Assembly (NCBI RefSeq): GCF_000150275.1
Contig: NW_002060946.1
Span: 7,850,011 to 7,914,010 of the forward strand
DNA length: 64,000 nucleotides
Source of the DNA: Trichoplax adhaerens
Lineage: Eukaryota > Placozoa > Uniplacotomia > Trichoplacea > Trichoplacidae
Direction: 5' to 3'
The position numbers were made by a program, and so were the translations under genes. The first letter of the stretch is position 1, and each line of letters begins with the position of its first letter. Below are positions 14,101 to 26,700 of this stretch, piece after piece. Under the pieces are notes generated by a model. That model did not search any database. It was given only the letters and a program-made list of their open reading frames with translations, and was not told the DNA's origin.

Positions 14101-15915
14101 ATATCATGTAAACATGTCCTATATTTTATAGATAAAAGCCCTACTATAGCGTTTGCTACATGTTGAAAATGAAGCAAAGGTAACCGTTTCGGTATAGAAC
14201 AGAAAAACCGGATGTAAAAAGCATTGTATCATCCGCATGATATAATATTCGAGATTATAATATATACTTCATTCAAAACAACCAATATGAGCTAATAAAA
14301 AAGGATTATCAAAATTAGACATAAATTTCTTATTACTTAATACATTTACAGGATGATTTCTAATACGTAAAGCAGATACGCGAGATATAATTGAAAAGTT
14401 ATTGTGATCACTTAATGACCTAGTAATCATTACAGAAAAATTATCTTTTTACACAAGTGGACTATAATAATGATTCAACTGATCATAAACCTAAAATATC
14501 ATTTTTATTATACCAAGTCGCTTTCATTCTCTGAAACTTTATAAGTTAATAAATAGTTAAGCCTTTTACTTTCAATCCGTATTTAATCATACTTTTGCGA
14601 TGTACTATTGTAGTTTTGATATTTAGCATCTTCTCTAGATCGGATAGTGAAAGTCAAATCAAAGATCAAAATTTCCTCTTTTCAGGAGGCTATAGAAATA
14701 TCCTATGATGATTAAAGTAAGCAATCGTTTTTACAATTATACTCCAAAGTGTGTTTTGAAATTCTCCTCATGAATAATTACAGTGATTGACGTCGCTATT
14801 TATTAAATAATCTACCTTTAAGTTTCCGTAACCGTTCTTCCTATTTTAGCTTACTATCTTTTATATGTATTATTTGGCCTGCAGACTTTGCGTCTCTGTA
14901 TAATTTTTCTATTCTTTGCACATTTAATTGCTTACTGCATCAGAACTAACCTTAACAAGTAGCAATTCGACAAAAGAAGTGGTATTAGTTACTTGCAATT
15001 CATGGTAAACAAATAAAAAATAAGATATCTAATAGTTTTACGCTTAAAATCTAAAACCTACGTTACATAGAGATTTTTCTGTAATATCCATTTCATCGTT
15101 TCATCTACAGGCACTATTCTTAGAAAATTTTATGCTTCGATATAATAAATACGAATAACAATTATTTCGGATTGATATAAGAGTACTTTGGTCACTATTA
15201 TTGACATCGATACATCCATAATAGTCGACATTATCCTGTCTCTTTAGCTTTAATATTGATTAAATTAGGATTATATTATTCTTTACTTTAATCTAAAATA
15301 TTGAAATTGAGGAATTAATTGTTAGGAATCTTATCTTATTCTATTATGATATTGTTAATTACATTTTATCAATAGTTGAACACCTTAACATCACAAAGAT
15401 TTTATGAGATTACATACTGATAATAGAATAGATACAAGTATCTTTATTGATATTAATATTATTTCATTTTATTCTATTAGTTTAATTACATTTCATGCCG
15501 TATTATGATTGAATTGAATATATACGGGAGCGGAATTGTAATAATTGTCATTTGGAATAAGTCAGCGGTCAGCAATTTTTATCAAATTTCTCCCATCAAA
15601 GATATCCTTACAGTATCAAAAATCTGTGAACCCAGCCGACTACTATCCAACTTTCGTTCTTATTTTGAAGGCACACAATTTAAAGATAATAAAAAAAATA
15701 ATCATATTGCTTGCGGTTTACCCTTCATTGCAATTTCTTGAACTTTTACTCCTAGCTTTAAATGATAGCGATTGAAATTGTCAATTATATACCGCTTATA
15801 TTAAATCGCACGTAGAAATCTTGGTTTTGTTTATTGTTATAATAAACTTATCATTATCTTTCTTATTATAAAACTATTCAGTCCTAACATTACCATCAAT
15901 TCTAAATATACTATC
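11106..15915. other. Gene-poor AT-rich spacer
   Basis: No supported gene is visible. The short open frames here (for example 12817-13065 minus and 15505-15775 plus) have AT-driven composition (Ile, Asn, Lys, Tyr, Phe), lack motifs and cannot be joined to further exons. Confidence 0.5.
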
Positions 15916-17025
15916 ATGCCTTGTTCAAATGCTACAAACCAAGATGAATTACAATTTAATGCTAATAGAACGCGCTCTGGAGGAAAACTGGAATTGTGTC
16001 ATCAAATTCAGAACATTTCAAAACCACCACTTTTTCCCATTCCTCCGCTTGGACATGTCATGTATGTCATAGTGGCCATTGTTGCAGTACTTATCTTTAT
16101 TACTGGCTTGTATGGCAATATTGTATTGATTCGATCGACGATCGATCATACACAGAAAAAAGTTCGTAAAACTATGAATATTTTCTTAATGACTTTGGCT
16201 CTTTATGATATCCTCATCATTACTATAACTATGCCAGTAACTTTAGTAGAAGATTTATTATTATGGTGGCCTTTTGGTCGAGTATTATGCTATATTCTGT
16301 ATTACATGCCTACCATTTTTGCCTCCGGATCTGTCTTTACCATCGTCACAATTGCAGCTGAACGCTATCGTGCGGTAGTCTATCCCATGAAGCCAAAGTT
16401 ATCGACCGCAAGGGCTGCCCTAATTAGCATTGGTATTTTTTTAATAGCCATTGCTGTTACTGTTCCTAACATGGTATTTGCAATTTACGACGATAAAACA
16501 TTTCCGAATCATCCTCAATGTAGTCATCATTTCTTACCTGATCCTATCTTAGGAAATAAAATTTACGTAATATTCGTTTTTGGCTGCTTATTTTGGTTAC
16601 CATTAATGTTCACTGGTGGCTTATACATTTTAATTATGTATCACTTACAAGTCCATCGACATAAAACAATCTTAACTATCAACGGGCGTATGACCACTGA
16701 AACAAATCGTCGGGTCGTTACTATGCTATTGATTATTTTATTGGTTTTCGTCCTTAGCTGGTTACCCCTGCATATTTGCTTTTTCTTGGCAATATTTGGG
16801 CCGCTTAATCCCTTAACGAAAGACTTTCGTTTAGCGTTAACTATTTGCCATATTATTTCTTATTTAAACTGCGCAATTAATCCTATCGTGTATGTTAGCT
16901 TTAAGAGTAGGGTCAAGTTTATATCAATCATATGTTGTAGACAAATATTTAAAGCCGGTCGAAGTATGTCTAGTTCGGAGCATACTGGTAATCCAACCAA
17001 GAATATTTCCATGAAATTTAACTGA
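15916..17025 (+). CDS. Class A (rhodopsin-like) GPCR, paralogue of the 4964-5935 receptor
   Basis: A single-exon frame of 369 residues encodes a seven-transmembrane receptor. The extracellular N terminus carries three N-glycosylation sequons (Asn5, Asn17, Asn33). Landmarks are GN in TM1 (Asn68), LYD in TM2 (Asp98), WPFG after TM2, Cys125 in TM3 paired with Cys202 in loop 2, ERY (149-151) in place of DRY, SWLP (281-284) in TM6 and NPIVY (322-326) in TM7. A Cys-Cys pair at 340-341 is a likely palmitoylation site, followed by a Ser/Thr-rich tail that could be phosphorylated. It shares the WPFGR element and a PQC...PDP pattern in loop 2 with the receptor 10 kb upstream on the same strand, which suggests an old tandem duplication. 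A peptide ligand is plausible but not shown. Confidence 0.93.
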   Translation: MPCSNATNQDELQFNANRTRSGGKLELCHQIQNISKPPLFPIPPLGHVMYVIVAIVAVLIFITGLYGNIVLIRSTIDHTQKKVRKTMNIFLMTLALYDILIITITMPVTLVEDLLLWWPFGRVLCYILYYMPTIFASGSVFTIVTIAAERYRAVVYPMKPKLSTARAALISIGIFLIAIAVTVPNMVFAIYDDKTFPNHPQCSHHFLPDPILGNKIYVIFVFGCLFWLPLMFTGGLYILIMYHLQVHRHKTILTINGRMTTETNRRVVTMLLIILLVFVLSWLPLHICFFLAIFGPLNPLTKDFRLALTICHIISYLNCAINPIVYVSFKSRVKFISIICCRQIFKAGRSMSSSEHTGNPTKNISMKFN

Positions 17026-19172
17026 TCCTATGACCATCAAATCAACTGAATTCGAATAAGCGAACCTAAGAGAAATAAATTTGCCATAACTCATATAGCA
17101 TTTCATTGTTGCTGATAAATCTAGCACTCTTTTCAAGTCTTAGCAGTACATGTTATACATTACTAATCCTTTAGCCTATTTTAATCATAGTAATTAAAAC
17201 AACGGTCTAGCAAAAGCGCTCGAACACACGCGAAGTGAAATTACTATTGTTCTTTTAAATAATATCGAATTGAACTTGCTAAACGATAATTTTTGCCCCT
17301 TCCATGCAATAGATGTAAAATCTTTTACTCTTTTCGAAAACTTGGACTCATGCTAGATCTGTAATGTTCCATCATAATGCTGAAATAGCATATAAAAGAA
17401 TAACTGTACAAACTTTTTCGCTTCAATCAAGACCTATTACGTGTGCAATTCGATGAACCAGGATTACTATCAAGGTATTTAATTGCTGGACAGCAATAAC
17501 TATTGCTGATGCAGCCAAAATACGAATTTAAAATTGGGCGAGTTTCATATCAAGATCTTTTCATCTAAACTAAATTATTTAAGAACTAGAATGTCCTCTG
17601 GATTACCGTTACGTTCATCACAGTTTTACTAAATCTTTATTCCACTTCCTACGAGAACAAATATTCACAAAATTTATTTGCACCATTGTGGCTATCTGGC
17701 TATAATGTAATGGGACCATTCAAGGGATCATAGAACATATACTACTATTTAATTTCCGAGTACAATAGAATATATTGCAAAATATGAAATTAAACAGCTG
17801 CATATGGCAATACCTTTATCATACGGTACTTATTAACAATGTGCTGAATCATTTGGTGTTTAATTAATAATAAAGTGTTGCCTCCTAGTCTAACTCTAGC
17901 ATAATAAAATTTATTTAAGGCATTAATTTGGCTCATCATGCTTTAAAAATGATCGATCTAAAATCATACGTCTTCGATGATCGTATACTATAACCATAAA
18001 ACAAAAAATTAATCTACACATGTAAGCATTATAAATTTGCTTTAATTTATTACTTTTGAGTAGTTTCCTAATCCTCTAAATAATGAAAGCATTTGATTAA
18101 CGATTACAATAAATGTTAAAGCTGCACTACAAAGGGCGATATTAAAAAAAATCAAGAAATGATCGGTTTCTATCGTTATACCAGACAGAACACATTCATG
18201 TAACCGCTTAAAAATTATGTCACTAATTATTACAAAAATAAAATCTTGTTATTAAGATCAAAAGAATGATTGACAGATCTTGTTCTTTATAAGATGTCAT
18301 CTTTAAAATGTACATTTAAAAGATGCATTCATTTAATGCGAATATATTTATCTTAGGACTGAGCCACAGTATTCGCTAATAGATATTTCGAAATTAACTT
18401 ATGAATATTAATAATAGCACTATATGCACTATTTGAGAAAATTTCCATGTTTCCAGTACTTTTTGAACTTACTATGTGCGAATTGTACGGACAGAGCAGA
18501 TAAAATATAATATAAGACACCTTTGTTCTGTGGTACCGCAAAATAATCTGGGGAACACACTACTGCAGTTGTTTACTAATTATACATAAAAATTCTTTAG
18601 ACTATAAAACTGATAACAAGAAATATCGTATGCTCGGACAACATTTCAAGACGCTAATTTGAAATCACTTGTAGCAAAGACCATATAAACTTCTGCAGCT
18701 ATAGCGCTTTTTTCAAACACTATCCATCAAAAGCTAAGCAGGTTTAGTAATTGTTTCAACTATAGAAATAAGAATAATTATAATGTAGTGTAGAGGACCG
18801 AGATATCGGGCTAAGAGATAAACTAACTAACCACTCATTATTACATAGTTCGTAGTTGTACTATTTCCTAATATATAAGCAAGTATATTTAGATCAACGT
18901 TGTTTACGGAGTGTGGTAAACTTTAGCTAAGATTGAATTATTCCTTTACTACGAATTGGTTCCTAAATAAGACAGCGGAGGAGTTGGAGAGCTATTAGTC
19001 GATTAGTTTATTTACAGAAAAAATCTTCATAACACACCGCAAGTAATATAAATAGCGGCACTATTACTGCACAAGTCATTATAATTTTGCATTTCTTCAA
19101 ATAAGTTCTCGGAGGACATCGTCGTAGGGATGAAGATTTCTTACAAAAAAAGCTATTAAATTCATGGCCCCT
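17026..19172. other. Spacer between convergent GPCR and PSMD9 genes
   Basis: The downstream regions of both neighbours lie here. No additional gene is firmly supported. One minus-strand open frame at 19008-19139, preceded by a good splice acceptor, encodes a hydrophobic segment, but it does not join in phase to PSMD9. Confidence 0.5.
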
Positions 19173-20927
19173 TCACGGTCGATCTTTACTAATAGGCAAT
19201 ATGTTACACCTGCAATAACAAGCGAATTCAAGTAGTTATTATATACTATTCCGCCGAATCGACCAAGTAGCTTTGAAGTACGTTAAATTATACTAAAGTC
19301 ATCATTTCGATTTATGTTACCCTAATAATCCTCTGCCAGACCACACTCGAGGTGTAATTGTTAATTTCAGTAGCTTTTGCATTCTTCTAATGATAACTTT
19401 TACTTCTTTCTAATATATATGTGGAGAAAGTTGTAATACACGTTGGTAATCGATAAACAAAGACGACTGGAATAAAATCATTCATACACTGCAAGAAATC
19501 ACTTTACAGTGCACAGTCAAAGTTATACAGTTTACAACTACTGACCTGTTCACTATGCTTGACGATGTAACCAACATCTTGTAAAGATCTAAAATTCTCA
19601 GCATTTACGGTGCCAAAACAGCAAATTTCGTCCCCTTTTTCCAAACCCTAGAATATAAACGAATTTAACAATTTCGTTTCTATTAATTAACGATAGAATG
19701 AATATCAAAGTATAGCAATTTTATGAAAAACTGCAGTACGCATTTACAATTTAAAATTTTGATACTATCATATATCATTAGCCATCTTGTTATTAGCCTT
19801 AATATTACAATTTAATTGATTGATAAAATAATCATGAAGAAATGCTACGACAGGCACAGCATGAATAGACCCTATGGCCTTCAAATATTTCGAATTCTTA
19901 GTCTTGACAATGCACTTTATAATATATAAAAATGAAACACGGCGAACATCGGACTTAGATACAGCCATTACTTGGCTATGTTTTAGGAATACATAATACA
20001 AAATTACATTTAGCAAGCGATCGATTAAATAGAAGAATTTACAGATAAACTGATAACATAAAATGAATCCATCCATATATAAAACTTAAAGATGGCCGTA
20101 TAAATAAAAAATAACTTACAGCTTCTGCTGCTGGAGATCCATCAGCTACAAAATCTGTAATGGCAAAACTAATAATGGCTTGATCTATAACAATTTTTGA
20201 TATGCAGCACATTAATTAATTGATTAATTATAATCAATTATGTACGACGCATAGCATGTTGCTATGAAAATTATGAATTAACTGTTAGACCAATGTCATC
20301 AGACGGCTTCAATTCTCAAACCTATTTCGTTGACTGTATCTTCAGATGGCTTTTCCAATGTAGAATTTCTGGCATCAGCATGAATTTGATGTAATCCACT
20401 TTCAATCTCTTTCATAGCAGCTTTGTGATCATTCTGTAAACCTATGGAATTCATGGAATAAGCCTGATTTAGCTCCATTTTGCCAAAGGAAAAGGCATTG
20501 CGATTATCTCCGAAATTCATCTACAGTAGAAACATACAAATAATCCTTTGCCTGGCTTTCCTAACGGTGTATACATCGATGTCGGCTCGTGGGTATCCCT
20601 GAGAATCGACTAATGGTTCATTCATTCCCACATTTCTTTGCTTGAATATGCACGTATACAGTAGGTAAGGTAAATTCTTAATTTCACATTCATTATAATT
20701 CATGTGATTGACTGTTGTAGCTACTTTAATGCAAAATCTGCACTACCCATTAATCAGTATCAACACTCGAATAGAAGGTTTGTTCATTGCTATTAAATCT
20801 GCATCAACTCAATGATTTCTCTTACCGATTGTAAAACGTCAGACCATTGATCAATTTCTGCTTCGATGGCTTCCTTCTTTTTCATTAAATCGAACACTTT
20901 CTCTGTAGCCATGTTTGCTGATCTCAT
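19173..20927 (-). CDS. PSMD9: 26S proteasome assembly chaperone PSMD9 (p27), seven exons
   Basis: PSMD9 is a non-catalytic chaperone (p27, yeast Nas2) that binds an ATPase subunit during assembly of the proteasome regulatory particle. Seven exons join in phase: 20826-20927, 20538-20640, 20322-20441, 20120-20184, 19546-19647, 19321-19409 and 19173-19209, giving 205 residues against 223 in human. An N-terminal helical region contains a run of lysines. The family signature GMNEPLVD..GYPR is followed by the CLQNDHK helix. The C-terminal half is a PDZ domain (GSPAAEAGLEKGDEI, then the FGTVN strand), ending WSGRGLLGCNI. ATG codons at 20927 and 20912 are both in frame; the upstream one is chosen because it is the first after an in-frame stop. 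All introns are GT-AG and 80-340 bp. The last coding exon is only 37 bp. Identification is firm; exon edges are predicted from consensus and phase. Confidence 0.95.
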
Positions 20928-20960
20928 CCAGGATTCAGCACTAATTTTGGAGTCCTTTCT

Positions 20961-21122
20961 ATTCTACTGTACTGTACAGTAGTACTGTTCTACTGTACAC
21001 TGTACACTGTACACTGTGCAGTACTGTACTGTACAGTACTGTACTTTACGGTACTTTACGGTACTTTACGGTACTTTACGGTACGGTCCAGTACACTATG
21101 TACAGTACTGTACTGTACAGTA
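20961..21122. repeat. Palindromic GTAC-type simple repeat next to the PSMD9 start
   Basis: A dense run of TACTGTAC/GTACAGTA words includes three 7-bp steps of ACTGTAC and four identical 10-bp steps of TTTACGGTAC (about 21044-21083). Many of the words are self-complementary, so single strands could form hairpins. It begins 33 bp upstream of the PSMD9 start codon and so lies in its 5' region or promoter. Confidence 0.9.
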
Positions 21123-21192
21123 TTTTATTTTTCAGACGAATCAGACGTACTGTAGAAAAAGGGAAAAAATATTGCTGAAACCAACGTAAAAA

Positions 21193-22720
21193 TACTACAC
21201 TTTATACCATGATGAGGCTACCGGTACCCCCTCTTTTATAGTACGTTAACTTGTCAATGTACTGTAAGCATAGCTAGCACTCTACGACTAGACTTGGTGG
21301 GATTCCACTACAAATATGAACTACAAATATGAACGGCGATGTCTCCGTCAGCCAAGTGGCAGGACGTTAAGCTAGTTATAATGAGCAGTAATTTAATTCA
21401 TGACATGAAGCGATTTAATTTACTTATTTACTGATGCCTTACACTGTTTTAGGAGGGTAAGGTAGAGTAAAGTCGTAAATTATACAATAAAAATCCTACA
21501 CTTTATAGCATGATGAGGCTGCCGGTACCCCTCTTCTAAAATTGATACGTTCGTTAACTTGTTAATGTACGACTAGATTTGGTATTCCAAAAGAAACTAC
21601 AAATATGAAGGGCAATGTCTCCGTCAGCCAAGTGGCAGGACGTTAAGCTAGTTATAATGAGCAATAATTTAATTCATGACATGAAGCGATTTAATTTACT
21701 TATTTACTGATGCCTCACACTGTTTTAGGAGGGTAAGGTAGAGTAAAGTCGTAAATTATACAGTAAAAATCCTACACTTTATAGCATGATGAGGCTGCCG
21801 GTACCCCTCTTCTATGATACTTTAACTTGTTAACATACGACTAGATTTGGTATTCCAAAAAAAACTACAAATATGAAGGGTAATGCCTCCGTCAGCCAAG
21901 TGGAAGGACGTTAAGCTAGTTATAATGAACAGTAATTTAATTCATGCCATGAAGCGATTTAATTTACTTATTTACTGATGCCTCACACTGTTTTAGGAGG
22001 GTAAGGTAGAGTAAAGTCGCAAATTGTACAGTAAAAATCCTATACTTTATAGCATGATGAGGCTGCCGGTACCCCTCTTCTAAAATTGATACGTTCGTTA
22101 ACTTGTTAATGTACGACTAGATTTGGTATTCCAAAAGAAACTACAAATATGAAGGGTAATGCTTCCGTCAGCCAAGTGGCCGGACGTTAAGCTAGTTATA
22201 ATGAGCAGTAGTTTAATTCATGACATGAAGCGATTTAATTTACTTATTTACTGATGCCTCACACTGTTTTAGGAGGGTAAGGTAGAGTAAAGTCGTAAAT
22301 TATACAGTAAAAATCCTACACTTTATAGCATGATGAGGCTGCCGGAACCCCTCTTCTATGATACGTTAACTTGTTAACGTACGACTAGATTTGGTATTCC
22401 AAAAAAAACTACAAATATGAAGGGTAATGCCTCCGTCAGCCAAGTGGCAGGACGTTAAGCTAGTCATAATGAACAGTAATTTAATTCATGACATGAAACG
22501 ATTTAACTTATTTACTGTTCGATGTCGCCATGCGCTGGCTTGCACTGTTTTAGGACGGTAAGGTAGAGTAAAGTAGCGAAGTGACAGGAAGTTGAGCTAG
22601 TCATAATGGACAGTACTTTAATTCATGACCTGAAACGATTTAATTTATTTATTTACTGTTGCCTCGCACTATTTTAGGAGGGTGAGGTAGAGTAGAGTCG
22701 CAAATTGTACAGTATTGTAA
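21193..22720. repeat. Satellite array, ~270-bp unit in alternating dimers
   Basis: The phrase CTTTATAGCATGATGAGGCT recurs with start points near 21495, 21771, 22039 and 22315, with diverged members before (21193) and after. Spacings are 276, 268 and 276 bp. Units starting at 21495 and 22039 carry a longer AAATTGATACGTTCG form, and those at 21771 and 22315 a shorter TATGATAC form, so the higher-order period is about 544 bp. The 3' end (about 22500-22720) holds two shorter, degenerate units. No coding potential is seen. Confidence 0.9.
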
Positions 22721-23727
22721 ATGATATCGGCAGCAATTTGCTGTAGAGAAGTAGGATATTCCGCTCGATTGGGTAGATGGGATCGAATTCTGAAGTATAT
22801 TTGATACCAGCAAAATGCTCGTATGAGAGGGGGGTGCTCCTGTTAATTTGGCAATGTAATTAGACCCCAAAGCTTAATAGAATGCAATATTGTGGTCACC
22901 ATTTCCATTCGTATCGAATATCATCAATAATCTTCCAATCCAATCAATTGAACGTTAAACATGAGATTTTACTTTTTCAATCAGCGTAATTTCTCCTACT
23001 ATTCTAGGTTAGCTTTATCAAAAATTAGATGAGATCGATGGTAAAATTATTTTTCCATACTCAAACGCTAATTCATTTATATTGATTCCTGATACGGATG
23101 AAAATAAAGGCTTAATACAGTAGTGGTATCTTGAAAATCAATTATTTAGAGTAAGAAGAGCTCTGCAACTGGTCTTAGTCTGATATCGATTACAGTACAT
23201 ATGATAATCGATCTCCATTGACGCATAGAAAATAGGTGAAGATTTTCAATCCTACATGGATAATCACTAATTGTACCAATCAATCAATCATATTTGAAGA
23301 AAAGATGGGCCATTCGTAAAAGATTTTAACTTTGTTTATTTATATCAACGGGTGATAACTTGACGTATCACATAAAGGAAAACTTATAAAAACAAGCGAA
23401 ACACGCGAAAATTCAACGAAATATATCGCGATTTGAAGTTAATAGAAAGTAAAACGCATTCATTTAATTTGATACTGTGCGGTGATTAGTATTGATTGTC
23501 GAGATAAACTTGCGATTACTTAAATAATACATTGATCTTGACTAAGCTGAAGTTATTAGTATTACTGAATCGCCCCAAATCGAAAAACGAGCTTAATATA
23601 AACCAAATAAGACTGATCCATTGGTACCTTCAAATGGTATAGTATTTTGGCATTAACATGGATGATTACATCCATGAATATATAAAAATGATAACATCAT
23701 TCTTTTATCTTTATCTGCTTATAACAT
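22721..23727. other. Spacer downstream of the Apaf-1-like gene
   Basis: This lies between the satellite and the stop codon of the minus-strand gene ending at 23728, so it should include that gene's 3' untranslated region. No further gene is supported. Confidence 0.5.
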
Positions 23728-26700
23728 TTAGCCATTCATTGTTTCACTAATTTGCTTAATAATACTGTATTTTCCAGTTCTTCCTTGGCATATAAACATC
23801 GATTGCTCTAAGTTGCCTGTTACGTTCCATGCTTGAATATAAGGCGATTGAATGGTGTGAATCAATTGTAGGCTGACATTATCATAAAATTGAATTTTTC
23901 CACTTAATTCTTCAAAGACTGCAAAGTATTTCTTCGTGAACAAACTTTCCACCCTATAGATTTTAGCATCCAAATAGAACTGTTTTATAATGTCGCCATG
24001 GCTTTTACCCAATAATTGGCCGGTGTGGCTAAATACCTAAATTTACATAGTTAGAATTTGCAATAAATCAGTAATCATCCCGTCTTACACTTAAACTCGT
24101 AAATGAAAAGGGATATTTACCGTTGTTTCCTCATTTCTTTCAAATAGAAAGCATTCTTTATTTGCTTCTTCATTACAATATGCTACCTGTAAATAAATTG
24201 ATGCTATCAATCGATCACGACCTTATTATCAGCACTTAGCATAAGAATTATCAGTAATCTAAAAATAAAAATAGAAACAAATATTCTGCATAATTGTTTA
24301 TTATCTCAGAATGTGATAATCGTAATAAAGTGACATACAAATATGTTGGCAATTTTTTCACCCCATTGCTTTTTCATCATATCCAGACTTCGAGATGATA
24401 GCGACACATTTAGATTCTTGCTGCTGCTTTTCTGAGTTGGTAAGATGATTTTGCATACAATTCCGTCATCCTCCTTGTAAATATGCGATTTAAGTAATAC
24501 GCAGTTGTTGACAGTATCTTCCAGTTTGTACCACTACAAGATAATAAAAAAACTGCAATGAACTTTATCTTAATTTTATTTTAGTTCTAAAAATTAAACA
24601 TATCAAAAATTTATCTCCAGATCTAAAAGGCAAAATTTTCAATGTACTGATACTGTATTTCGTGGCATTTTACACACCTTAACTACACAATCGGCGCTTT
24701 CTTTTATTTTCTGGCGCGTAATCAAATAGTACTCATCGCAATAGATGATTTTAATGGACTGATAGAGATACATATCATCACCTATATCGGCTATCTTATG
24801 CTCTTGGCTATTCTTTACCATCATTATAAGCCAGCGATCACGATTTTCCCCTTTCTAATAATAGCATTAACAGTATCTTATCATTTTAATAATCAGTAAA
24901 TAAATAGTTATAAAGTCATAGAATAGTATGGATACCAAATTAATCGTAATGGAAACAATTTAACATTATCAATTTATCCCTTTGAAATAAGCCTTCATTT
25001 ACAGTATCTGTATCTCCATTATATTCTGTGTATTACCTTGATATAAAATATGAACATGTAGACGTTGTCTTCTTTCCTGTATCTAGACTTCCAAGTAACA
25101 ATATCAGCTGGACTTTCTTCCCACAATGTGTACTTGAATTGTCCTTTTTGGCTAATTGATCCTAACACACTATTAAACTGCACAATCCCAAATATGCGAT
25201 TAGGCGGATGTTTATTTGTACTGTAGTATTAAGATTCAATACGAAAATTAGGCTGCAAGTGTAAATTTCCTAATCAAAATATGCGTAATCTTGCCAAATA
25301 TCTAGTATTTATACTCTGAACATAATTTTTAAAACGGATATCAATAACGATCGTTTTTAACAAAAATGGCAATTATCTCATATAAAAGGCAATAATTATC
25401 CCTTGCAATATAAAAATTCGAAATTTGTTATATCAGTATTTTATGCGGCACCTCAGTTACAACTATGTGGCAGTGTTCATTATTCCAATCGGTGAGAGAC
25501 GTAATGCCAATCACTTTACATTTATACCACCGCGTTAAAATAACGGAATCAGTTTCACTGTATAAATAACAATTTTGATACTCTTGGTCTAACTTGTAGT
25601 CAATCGATAGATCAAGCGATTCGTTCCTGTATATCTAAGTTTACCGATAAAGAATAATGTTAGCTTATCTGCTGTAGTCAACTACGTACTTATGAATAGC
25701 CCTGAGTACTATAGTTTTATGCAACTCTTCCTCGCTACCTTATATAATAATAAATGTAATGGCTAACCATACATGATAAAGACAGCTTAAAATATAAAAA
25801 TAATTAGCGATGTCAACTTACCTTCAGCTTTTTAATTCCCTTAGTTCTATTTTCGGTTAACTGAGCAACTACTGGAATTGAATTAATAAAGGAAGCACTG
25901 GAATCAATGATGATTTCTTGGCTATCTTTATCGGCATTGACAACATTATCGGTTAAAGGGCGGGCTTGAATGTTTCGCCATATTGTACTCTCAACTACAA
26001 CAATCCAAAGAGGAAAAGTCGGATAATTCTCAAATTTATGATCCAATTTCAGATAGACTATATCAAAAAATATGTTGCTAATGCACGTACCATCTAGGCT
26101 GTATTGATATAAGCATTGAGTTCCGTGTTTGTTATAATCAAATAAATGGTAACTGCCAGGCATAAATCTAAGATTATGAGAAGAGTAGCTGCAACGGAGG
26201 TTGATGTAAGACTTGGCATGTCCATTAACGAATTTAATGAGCTAATTAAAGAGAAATACAAAATCCCATTAAAGAAGGATAGAACATCTTTAAAACAATT
26301 TTTAACCTAAATTGCAAATAGTAATGAAAATAAAGAATTCCTTCAGTTTACGGTTTTAAACTAACCGTGAGGTCATTTTCATGAGATTTCGGAATAACTA
26401 ATAACTGCTGATCATCAGAAACGATCACATTAGAAATTGGCTTATCACTAATGTAAATGGGGTAGAAGAAATCTGTGAATCCTTCAAGAAAACTACAAGT
26501 TTTGCTATCTCTCCCTTCTTGAGTTAATAAACCTAAAACTTTCCCATAAATGACAAAACAGGCAGATTGTGTCTGATTACTATATTTGATCCTTTTCAAT
26601 TGGTAATCATAGTTCGATGCAGTAGCCACGGTGTACCGGTCATCAACATGGTCAATAAATTCTGGTAGAAGGAATGTTTTTTCGCAATACAATTTCTCAA

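Noticed and set aside
22649-22870. 73-codon minus-strand frame at the satellite edge
   Set aside because: Partly satellite sequence, no exon partners and no motif.
26176-26310. Plus-strand 44-codon frame with a ubiquitin-like look
   Set aside because: Its antisense strand is the start of a well-supported exon (25822-26241) of the Apaf-1-like gene that joins in phase on both sides, so the plus-strand frame is a shadow.
25813-26692. Splitting the Apaf-1-like locus into two genes at a TAA near 26348
   Set aside because: A GTTAGT donor at 26365 and a pyrimidine-rich acceptor before 26241 join the flanking exons in the same phase, and no promoter-like gap exists. Transcript data could still overturn this.
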